A stretch of 64,000 bases of DNA from Pseudomonas sp. (lineage in GTDB: Bacteria; Pseudomonadota; Gammaproteobacteria; Pseudomonadales; Pseudomonadaceae): positions 27,230-91,229 of the forward strand of contig JAUVYN010000003.1 in assembly GCA_030603065.1 (NCBI GenBank), given 5' to 3'. Positions 52,947 through 60,550 of the stretch are shown here, in pieces. Position 1 is the stretch's first letter, and each line of letters opens with the position of its first letter. Both the position numbers and the translations under genes were made by a program. A model generated the notes under the pieces. It was not told where the DNA came from. It searched no databases and was given only the letters and a program-made list of their open reading frames with translations.

Positions 52947-55900
52947 ATGGACATAGCGCGCATTGCCATCCACAAGCCGGTCAATACCTGGCTCGTGGTG
53001 CTGACCTGCCTGATCGGCGGCATCATCGCCTTCTTTGAAATAGGTCGCCTGGAAGACCCTGCTTTCACCATCAAGCAGGCCATCATCAATGTTCAGTATC
53101 CCGGCGCCACCGCGATCGAAGTCGAGCAGGAAGTGACCGAACCGCTGGAAAGCGCCATTCAGGAGATCCCCGAGGTCAAGGAGATCCGCTCGCGCTCGAT
53201 GCCGGGGCAGGCCGAGATCCGCGTGGAGATTCAGGACCGCTATACCGGCGGTGCCCTCGATCAGATCTGGGATGACCTGCGCAACCGGGTCGACGATGCG
53301 CGCAGTGACCTGCCCCCGGACGTACGTCCGCCACTGGTAAACGACGACTTCGGTGACGTGTTCGGGATTTTTTATGCCCTCACAGGAGAGGGCATGACCA
53401 TGCGCGAGCTGCACGACCTGGCCAAGGAACTGCGCCGCGCGCTGGTCACCGCAGAGGGCGTCGGGAAGGTGGAGATTTCCGGCGTGATCGAGGAGCGGGT
53501 GTTTGTCGAAGTGGACTCTGCACGGCTGGCTGCCCTGCGTCTTTCGCCTCAGGAAATCGTCGCCGCGCTGGATGATGCCGATGCGGTGGTGGACGCCGGC
53601 GGCATGGCGGTCGGCGACATATTCGTACGGATTCGGCCCACCGGCGCCTTCGATTCGCTGGCCGCGTTGCGCGCCTTGCCGATCGGCCAGGGACCGCAGA
53701 GCCTTACCCTGGGCGACGTCGCCACGCTGCACCGGGGGTACGAGGAGCGGCCCAGACAGATCATCCGCCACAATGGCCAGCCAGCCCTCACCCTGGGTAT
53801 CAGCGGGGTCGAGGGAAGCAACATCGTCGAGGTCGGGGAACAGGTCGAGGCGCTGCTCGACAGCATGGCTTATCGCATGCCGGTTGGCGCTGAGCTTCAC
53901 CCGCTGTATGAGCAGCACCGTATCGTTGATGACGCAGTGAACAGCTTTGCGCTGAACGTGTTCATGTCGGTCGCGATCGTGGTGACGGTCCTGTGCCTGG
54001 CGATGGGGCTGCGGGCCGGCCTGATCATTGGTGCAGTGCTCTTTCTGACGGTGCTCGGCACGCTGTTCATCATGTGGCTGTCGAACATCGAACTGGAGCG
54101 GATATCCCTCGGCGCCCTGATCATCGCCATGGGAATGCTGGTGGACAATGCGGTGGTGGTCTGTGACGGTATGCTTATCCAGCAGCGCCGCGGCCTGAAT
54201 ATCCTCCAGGCATCTCAGAAAACGCTCGAGCAGACCCAATGGTCGCTCCTCGGGGCGACCATCATCGGAATTCTGGCCTTTGCCGGCATCGGGCTGTCGC
54301 AGGATGTAACCGGCGAGTTTCTGTTTTCGCTGTTCTTCGTGATTGCCGTTTCCCTGTTGCTCAGTTGGGCGCTGGCGCTGGCGGTGGTACCCCTGTTCGG
54401 CCATTACCTGCTGGAGCGCAAGGATAATCAAGCCGATTCCGATCAGGGCGAACCCTACAGCGGCCCCGTTTATGATCGTTTCCGCGCGGTGGTGCGCCTG
54501 GCGCTTGCCAAGGCCTGGCTGGTGGTGCTCGGACTGGTGCTGCTCACTGCGGCCTGTTTTTACGGGTTCACCCGCGTTCCGCAGGCGTTTTTCCCGCCGT
54601 CGAGCACCCCACTTTTCTACGTCAATCTGTTTTTGCCACAGGGCACGGATATTCGCGTCACCAGCCGCACGGCCCAGGAGGTGGAGGCCTGGCTGGCACA
54701 GCTCGACGGCGTTACCGACGTGTCAAGCTACGTGGGCCAGGGTGCATCGCGCTTCATGCTGACCTACAACCCCGAACAGCCAAATTCGTCGCTGATGCAT
54801 TTCCTGGTACGCGGGGAGGAGGTCGATCTGCTCGACGGGCTGGTGCGAGAGGTCAATCAGGCGCTACCGGCGCGCTACCCGGACGCGGAGGTCCATGCGG
54901 CGCGATTTTTATTCGGCCCGAATGCAGAGGCCAAGCTGGAGGCGCGTATCTCCGGCCCGGACATAGCCGAACTGCGAAGGCTGTCTGCCGAGGGGCAGCG
55001 TCGGCTGCACGAGGAGGGTCAGGTCTTCAATATTCGGGATGACTGGCGTCAGCCGGTGCTTACCATGCAGCCAGTACTGGCGCTGGATCGTCTGGCCGAT
55101 GCCGGACTCACGCAGCAGATGATCGCGGTCTCCCTGGCGGCGTCGGGAGAAGGTGCTCCGGCCAGCGTCCTGCGCGAGAAGGACGAATTGATACCGATTC
55201 TGCTGAGGGCTCGGGCCGAGGACCGGGTAACGCCAGATAATCTGCTGCAGCGGTTGGTCTGGAGTACTGCGCTGTCGAGCTACGTGCCGCTGGGTCAGGT
55301 CGCAGATGGTGTGCGGCTGGTGAGTGAAGAAACGCTTATAAGTCGCTTCGATCGTGCGCGGACCATCGCCATTCGCGCCGAGCCGCGGGATGGTGAAAAT
55401 TCCAACGAGGCGCATGAACGCATCCGTCCGCTGATCGAGGATATGGAGCTGCCTCCGGAATATAGCCTGGAGTGGGGCGGCGATTACGAACAGTCGAGCG
55501 AAGCCCAGGAGGCCCTCACAGCGACCCTGGCTGTACCTTACCTGCTGATGGTGCTGGTTACCGTGCTGCTGTTTGCCAAGGTCCGCCAGCCGCTGATGAT
55601 CTGGCTGGTGGTGCCCATGGCCGTGTGCGGGGTGACCATCGGACTGCTGGTGACGGGCAAGCCTTTCGATTTCATGTCGCTGCTCGGCCTGCTCAGCCTT
55701 ACCGGCATGCTGATCAAGAATGCGGTGGTACTGGTGGACGAAATCGATCGCCAGATCGCCGAACAGATCCCTCGCCTGACTGCGATCGTCGATGCCTCGG
55801 CGTCCAGGCTGCGGCCAGTGGTAATGGCCGCCTGCACCACGGTGCTGGGCATGGTGCCGCTCCTGTTCGATCCCTTTTTCGCCAACATGGCGGTGACCAT

Positions 55901-56009
55901 CATGGGCGGGCTGGCCTTCGCCACGCTGCTGACTCTGGTAGCGGTGCCCTGTCTTTATGCACTTCTCATGCGCGTCGATCAGCAGGAGGTGGCCGATGCA
56001 AAGGCGTGA
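52947..56009 (+). CDS. RND family efflux pump
   Basis: 1020 residues, inner membrane proton-drug antiporter of the HAE1 type. It has the N-terminal IAIHKPVNTWL transmembrane helix, two large periplasmic loops, and 12 predicted membrane helices with conserved acidic residues in helix 4 (IIAMGMLVDNAVVVCDGM). Length and the gene order adaptor-pump-channel match a tripartite pump of the TriC/MexB kind. Substrate unknown. The adaptor stop is 3 bp upstream. Confidence 0.93.
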   Translation: MDIARIAIHKPVNTWLVVLTCLIGGIIAFFEIGRLEDPAFTIKQAIINVQYPGATAIEVEQEVTEPLESAIQEIPEVKEIRSRSMPGQAEIRVEIQDRYTGGALDQIWDDLRNRVDDARSDLPPDVRPPLVNDDFGDVFGIFYALTGEGMTMRELHDLAKELRRALVTAEGVGKVEISGVIEERVFVEVDSARLAALRLSPQEIVAALDDADAVVDAGGMAVGDIFVRIRPTGAFDSLAALRALPIGQGPQSLTLGDVATLHRGYEERPRQIIRHNGQPALTLGISGVEGSNIVEVGEQVEALLDSMAYRMPVGAELHPLYEQHRIVDDAVNSFALNVFMSVAIVVTVLCLAMGLRAGLIIGAVLFLTVLGTLFIMWLSNIELERISLGALIIAMGMLVDNAVVVCDGMLIQQRRGLNILQASQKTLEQTQWSLLGATIIGILAFAGIGLSQDVTGEFLFSLFFVIAVSLLLSWALALAVVPLFGHYLLERKDNQADSDQGEPYSGPVYDRFRAVVRLALAKAWLVVLGLVLLTAACFYGFTRVPQAFFPPSSTPLFYVNLFLPQGTDIRVTSRTAQEVEAWLAQLDGVTDVSSYVGQGASRFMLTYNPEQPNSSLMHFLVRGEEVDLLDGLVREVNQALPARYPDAEVHAARFLFGPNAEAKLEARISGPDIAELRRLSAEGQRRLHEEGQVFNIRDDWRQPVLTMQPVLALDRLADAGLTQQMIAVSLAASGEGAPASVLREKDELIPILLRARAEDRVTPDNLLQRLVWSTALSSYVPLGQVADGVRLVSEETLISRFDRARTIAIRAEPRDGENSNEAHERIRPLIEDMELPPEYSLEWGGDYEQSSEAQEALTATLAVPYLLMVLVTVLLFAKVRQPLMIWLVVPMAVCGVTIGLLVTGKPFDFMSLLGLLSLTGMLIKNAVVLVDEIDRQIAEQIPRLTAIVDASASRLRPVVMAACTTVLGMVPLLFDPFFANMAVTIMGGLAFATLLTLVAVPCLYALLMRVDQQEVADAKA

Positions 56010-57459
56010 CGGACTGAAGCGCGGACTGCTTACCTGCGCCATCGCGCTGAGCGCTGCCTGCAGCAGTGTGCCCGAGCGCGCCGCCCCCGAACTGCCGCCG
56101 GACTGGTTCGCCTCTGCGCCAGAGGGGCCGGTCGATGCCGGGCTGCTGGTCGACTGGTGGAAAGCCTTCGATGATCCGCAAGTGAGTAATGTGGTCGAGC
56201 GAGCGATGGAGCGTAACCGCGACGTGCGCCTGGCCATGCTGCAGGCCGAGGCTGCCCGGTCGCAGCTGCGGCTCTCCCGGGCGGGGCTGTTTCCGGCAAT
56301 TGATGCAACGGGTAGTGCCACGCGGCAATGGATAGGCAACGACCAGGATCTGCCACCCGGCAGCCCGCTGGCAGAGTTCGGTCTGGATGACAATCTGCGC
56401 ATCGACATCTGGGAGCTGGCGCTCGAAGCCAGCTGGGAAATCGACCTGTTCGGCGCCACCCGGGCGCGTATCGATGGCGCCCGAGCCCAATTGCGTTCGG
56501 CCCAGGCCGAGGCGGTGGCCGCGCGCATCGCCGTGGCCTCCGCCGCGGCGCAGGCTTACATCCAGATTCGTGCATTGCAGGCCCAGCGTGAGCTTCTGCG
56601 TGAGGGTATAGGGGTCGCCGAAGAGCTGGAACGCATTGCCGGGCGTCTGTTCGACGTTGGCGAGGTAACGCGGCTGGATGTGGAAAGTGCCGCTGCCGAA
56701 CGCGCTTCGCTGCAGGCGGACCTGGGTGAGCTGGACATCAGCCTGACCGAGGCGCTGCTGATGCTGGACAATCTTTTGGCTGAGCCACCTGGGACCCTGG
56801 CAACCGAGCTGGATGCGGAGGTACCGGTACCATTGGCCGCGTCGCCGATAACCGCTGGACAGCCGATCGACTTGCTGCGCCGACGCCCTGACCTGATCGC
56901 GGCAGTTGCCCAGCTCGAGGCCAGTTCCCAGCAATCGCTGGCCGCACGGCGTGACCTCTTTCCCACGCTGGCGGTGCAGGCAGCAGCGGGCCGCTCGGGC
57001 CTACGCCTGAACAACGATCTGTCCACCGCATCACCCTTTGCCCGGGTCGCTGCACTATTCAGCCTGCCTCTGCTCGATTTCGGTCGGCGGCAGACCGCCA
57101 TCGATCTGGCCGATCTCGAGGGTGATGCGGCCTTCATTGGCATGCAGCAGGCCATTGCCGATGCCCTGCTTGATGTGGAGCAGGGGCTAGCGGCCATTGA
57201 AGGCCAGCAGCGCCGGCACGCGGCGCTCAGCCGAGCGCGTGACCACTACCAGCGCGCGCATGAGCTGGCGCGAACCAGTTACCGCCTGGGGGAGGCCAAT
57301 CTCAACGATGTGCTCAATGCTCAGCGCGGAGAATTGCAGGCTCGTCAGCAGTATCTGGCCGGGCGTACGGCATTGGCGACCGCTCAGGTCAGTCTCTACG
57401 TGGCGCTTGGAGGTGGCTGGGCGCCGGAGCAGCCGGTGACCGCAGAGGCGCGTCCCTGA
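55996..57459 (+). CDS. RND efflux outer membrane channel (OprM/TolC type)
   Basis: 487 residues, a trimeric outer membrane duct. A lipoprotein signal (LLTCAIALSAACSS) is followed by two OEP repeats with the QLRLSRAGLFPAID and RLFDVGEVTRLDVESA motifs, YIQIRALQAQ, and the second-repeat equivalents SYRLGEANLNDVLNAQ. ATG 55996 behind AGGAGGT overlaps the pump stop. An in-frame extension upstream is not needed. Confidence 0.93.
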   Translation: MQRRDGLKRGLLTCAIALSAACSSVPERAAPELPPDWFASAPEGPVDAGLLVDWWKAFDDPQVSNVVERAMERNRDVRLAMLQAEAARSQLRLSRAGLFPAIDATGSATRQWIGNDQDLPPGSPLAEFGLDDNLRIDIWELALEASWEIDLFGATRARIDGARAQLRSAQAEAVAARIAVASAAAQAYIQIRALQAQRELLREGIGVAEELERIAGRLFDVGEVTRLDVESAAAERASLQADLGELDISLTEALLMLDNLLAEPPGTLATELDAEVPVPLAASPITAGQPIDLLRRRPDLIAAVAQLEASSQQSLAARRDLFPTLAVQAAAGRSGLRLNNDLSTASPFARVAALFSLPLLDFGRRQTAIDLADLEGDAAFIGMQQAIADALLDVEQGLAAIEGQQRRHAALSRARDHYQRAHELARTSYRLGEANLNDVLNAQRGELQARQQYLAGRTALATAQVSLYVALGGGWAPEQPVTAEARP

Positions 57460-57539
57460 GGTGCGCAGCCCATCGCCGTGGCGGAACATTCCCTGCGAGC
57501 GATTGCCCATATCAGGAGCGCCTCGAGCGCATTGTCCCT

Positions 57540-58112
57540 ATGCCGGAGATTTCGACCGTGGAGCAACCCAGAGCCACGCCCTTCATCAACGTCCTTGCCT
57601 GGGTTTTCATTTTGCTGGCCGCAGGGGGCGTGGTCATGGGGCTGCTACAGAATCTGATCATCCACTTCTGGCCGCCACTTGCCGACCTGGTGCGCCAGCA
57701 TCAGACGGCACCGACCGGAGCCGGAGTATTCAGTGTCCAGCGTCTGTTCGTAGGCAACCTGCCGGCTATCATGTTCGTCAATGTGCTGGTTTCGGCGGTG
57801 CTGCTGGTCGCTGCGGTCGGACTGCTGCGGCGCCTTAACTGGGCTCGGCTGCTGTTCATCGGACTGATGCTGATGGGCATCGTCTGGGCTGCCGGCAGCT
57901 TCATTCTGGTTATTCAGGCCGATCCGCTCAGCGCCGCTCTGCAGGACGTTCCGCCGGAATACCAGCCAGCCATGGCTGGCGCGCGAACGCCTTCGCTGCT
58001 GGCCGGAGGACTGTTCACGCTGCTGTTTTGCGGGCTGCTTGGCTGGATTGCCTGGCGCCTTTCGGCGCAGGATGTCGCCCGGCAGTTCCAGCGTCGGGCG
58101 CCAAAGGGCTAG
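57540..58112 (+). CDS. Hypothetical inner membrane protein
   Basis: 190 residues with four hydrophobic segments (about 18-45, 78-100, 105-128, 152-172) and a basic C-terminus. No family recognised. It starts 80 bp after the efflux channel gene, so it could be a last member of the operon, but a separate promoter cannot be excluded. The 3' end overlaps the convergent hexR by 4 bp. Confidence 0.6.
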   Translation: MPEISTVEQPRATPFINVLAWVFILLAAGGVVMGLLQNLIIHFWPPLADLVRQHQTAPTGAGVFSVQRLFVGNLPAIMFVNVLVSAVLLVAAVGLLRRLNWARLLFIGLMLMGIVWAAGSFILVIQADPLSAALQDVPPEYQPAMAGARTPSLLAGGLFTLLFCGLLGWIAWRLSAQDVARQFQRRAPKG

Positions 58113-58984
58113 TCGCCGCTATCGCTGCTGCGGTGGCCGGCCTTGGGCGACAGGCGCAGTCCGCGCAGGCTGCGTTTGACGTTCTTCAGGTGATTCACCA
58201 GCTCCGGGCCGCGACGCATCGCCACCCCCATTGCCAATACATCGATGACCACCAGGTGGGCGATGCGCGAAGACAGGGGAGTGTAAATCTCGGTGTCCTC
58301 GATCACATCGATTGGAATATGAATGCTGGCGAGTTCGGCCAGCGGCGTATGGCTCGGGCAGAGACTTATCAGCGTGGCGCCGCTTTCCCCGACCAGTGAG
58401 GCGGAATGCAGCAGATCCCGGGTACGCCCGGTCTGCGAAATGGCGACGGCAACGTCCTCGGGCCCCAGGGTGACCGCGGACATGGCCTGCATGTGCGGGT
58501 CGGAATAGGCAGCGGTGGATACCTGCAGACGAAAAAACTTGTGTTGTGCATCGCTGGCTACCGCACCAGACGCGCCGAAGCCGTAGAATTCGACCCGGCG
58601 GGCCCGCGCCATGGCTTCGATGGCCTTGTCCATGGCCACGACATCGAGGGTTTCACGCACCTCCATCAGCGTAGCCAGGGTGGTATCGAAGATCTTCTGT
58701 GACAGTTGGTCGGTATTGTCCGTGTCAGTGATCGAAAACTGACCGAAGCTGGCCCCTGCCGCGAGGCTTTGCGCTAGTCTGAGCTTCAGGTCCTGAAACC
58801 CGCTGCAGCCTGCGGCTCGACAGAAGCGCACGATCGTCGGCTCGCTGACACCGACTTCCCGCGCCAGCTCGGCCATCGACGAGTGCATGACCTGCGCCGC
58901 ATGGGCCAGAACGTGGTCGGCCACCTTCAGCTCCGACTTGCGGAGCTGGGGACGGGTACTGGCTATATGCTGGAGCAGGTTCAC
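58109..58984 (-). CDS. hexR: RpiR-family regulator HexR
   Basis: 291 residues: an N-terminal helix-turn-helix (AELAREVGVSEPTIVRFCRAAGCSGFQDLKLRLAQSL) and a C-terminal SIS sugar-phosphate domain (VEFYGFGASGAVASDAQHKF, VAISQTGRTRDLL). In pseudomonads HexR represses central glucose genes and is released by KDPG (2-keto-3-deoxy-6-phosphogluconate). Start is GTG 58984, matching the family N-terminus LLQHIASTRP; an extension upstream would run over its operator. Divergent from zwf. Confidence 0.9.
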   Translation of the reverse strand: MNLLQHIASTRPQLRKSELKVADHVLAHAAQVMHSSMAELAREVGVSEPTIVRFCRAAGCSGFQDLKLRLAQSLAAGASFGQFSITDTDNTDQLSQKIFDTTLATLMEVRETLDVVAMDKAIEAMARARRVEFYGFGASGAVASDAQHKFFRLQVSTAAYSDPHMQAMSAVTLGPEDVAVAISQTGRTRDLLHSASLVGESGATLISLCPSHTPLAELASIHIPIDVIEDTEIYTPLSSRIAHLVVIDVLAMGVAMRRGPELVNHLKNVKRSLRGLRLSPKAGHRSSDSGD

Positions 58985-59025
58985 GGCGTTTTTGGTGTTA
59001 GTCTGAGTGCGATCGAGAGAAAGTC

Positions 59026-59042
59026 TTGTAGTTATACTACAA
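59026..59042. promoter_or_regulatory. HexR operator palindrome
   Basis: TTGTAGTTATACTACAA is a perfect 17-bp dyad (TTGTAG and CTACAA) in the hexR-zwf gap, the spacing and ends matching the HexR consensus TTGTAATTAAATTACAA. One site can serve both divergent genes: zwf regulation and hexR self-control. Confidence 0.82.
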
Positions 59043-59077
59043 AATCTGCCCAACCGTCTTGAAAGAGGAGGATGCCT

Positions 59078-60550
59078 GTGCCGCAACGTGGTCTGGCCTG
59101 TGACATGGTGGTGTTCGGCGGAACCGGTGACCTGGCGATGCGTAAACTACTGCCGGCGCTTTATTACCTGCACCGTGACCGGCATCTGAACCCGGACACG
59201 CGCATCCTTGCGCTGGCTCGGGCTCGACACGAGCCGGAGGCCTATCGCACTCTGGTCAAGCGGCGTATCAGTCAGTATCTGCCGCAGGGAGATTTCGACG
59301 AGCAGGTCTGGGAAGCGTTTGCTACCCGTCTGGACTACCTCAGCCTGGACGTCAGTCAGCGGGTCGCCTTCCCCAGGCTTGCCAAAGCGCTGGGCGAATC
59401 CCCAGGTCGTGTACGGGTGTTCTATCTGGCGACCATGCCCGAACTGTTCGCCTCCACTGCCAAGTACTTGGCCTCGGTCGGCCTGGCCGATGACCAGGCG
59501 CGTATAGTGTTGGAGAAACCCCTGGGCCAGAGTCTCGAGACTGCCAATCAGATCAACGACCAGATCGGCAGTGTGTTCGATGAATCGCGGGTTTTCCGGA
59601 TCGACCACTATCTGGGCAAGGAGGCGGTGCAGAATCTTCTCGCGCTGCGTTTTGGCAACGCGCTGTTCGAGCCGCTCTGGCGCAACGCGCACATAGATCA
59701 TGTACAGATCAGCGTGCTCGAAACCGTGGGGGTGGAAAACCGCGGCGATTATTACGACAAGGCTGGCGCCATCCGCGACATGGTCCAGAATCACCTTCTG
59801 CAACTGCTCTGTCTGGTGGCAATGGAAGCCCCGGTGCATTTCGAACCAGAGGCGGTGCGTAACGAAAAACTGAAGATTCTCGAAGCGTTGCGGCCGATCA
59901 CCGGCATGGACGTTCAGGATCACACCGTGCGCGGTCAGTACTCTGAAGGTTCCCGCGCAGGCGAGAAGCTACCCGCCTACTATTTCGAGAAGAGTGTCGA
60001 CCACGACAGCAATACTGAAACCTTCGTTGCGCTCAAGGCAGAAATCGACAGCTGGCGCTGGGCCGGCGTGCCCTTCTACCTGCGTACTGGCAAGGCCACC
60101 GCCCAGCGCAAGTCAGAGATCGTCATCCAGTTCAAGGCGGTTCCGCATCGGCTGTTCCCCCAGAAGGGCGACGACCCGGCAGGTAACCGTCTGGTCATCC
60201 GCCTCCAGCCGGACGAAAGCATCCAGCTATCGCTGGCAGCCAAGTCGCCCGGGAGAGGCATGACGCTGCAGCAGGTAGAACTCGATCTCAATTTTGCCAA
60301 GGCCTTCAAGCGCCGCCGCTGGGACGCCTATGAGCGATTGCTGCTCGATGTTATCGAAGGCGATGCCACACTGTTCATGCGCCGGGACGAAATTGAAGCG
60401 GCCTGGCGCTGGGTGGATCCGATCATCCTAGGCTGGCAGAACTGCTATCGCTCACCGAAGCGTTATGCTGCCGGCAGCTGGGGGCCAGAAGCGGCGGACA
60501 GTCTGCTCGAACGGCAAGGGCACTATTGGCTGGATGAACGCTCTCGCTAG
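59078..60550 (+). CDS. zwf: Glucose-6-phosphate 1-dehydrogenase
   Basis: Oxidises glucose-6-phosphate to 6-phosphogluconolactone with NADP+ at the entry of the Entner-Doudoroff and pentose phosphate routes. The nucleotide motif GGTGDLA is at residues 14-20 and the substrate motif RIDHYLGK at 174-181, with the catalytic histidine in the HID/DHYLGK region. 490 residues. GTG 59078 is preferred over ATG 59072 because GAGGAGG (59065-59071) would touch the ATG but sits 6 bp before the GTG. It ends 4 bp inside the convergent gene. Confidence 0.93.
   Translation: MPQRGLACDMVVFGGTGDLAMRKLLPALYYLHRDRHLNPDTRILALARARHEPEAYRTLVKRRISQYLPQGDFDEQVWEAFATRLDYLSLDVSQRVAFPRLAKALGESPGRVRVFYLATMPELFASTAKYLASVGLADDQARIVLEKPLGQSLETANQINDQIGSVFDESRVFRIDHYLGKEAVQNLLALRFGNALFEPLWRNAHIDHVQISVLETVGVENRGDYYDKAGAIRDMVQNHLLQLLCLVAMEAPVHFEPEAVRNEKLKILEALRPITGMDVQDHTVRGQYSEGSRAGEKLPAYYFEKSVDHDSNTETFVALKAEIDSWRWAGVPFYLRTGKATAQRKSEIVIQFKAVPHRLFPQKGDDPAGNRLVIRLQPDESIQLSLAAKSPGRGMTLQQVELDLNFAKAFKRRRWDAYERLLLDVIEGDATLFMRRDEIEAAWRWVDPIILGWQNCYRSPKRYAAGSWGPEAADSLLERQGHYWLDERSR

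Noticed and set aside
52728-54431. 567-codon minus-strand open frame inside the RND pump gene
   Set aside because: Fully antisense to conserved coding sequence and rich in His/Arg/Gln as typical of shadow frames.
54909-56528. 539-codon minus-strand open frame across the pump and channel genes
   Set aside because: Low-complexity Arg/Ser translation, antisense to two well-supported genes.
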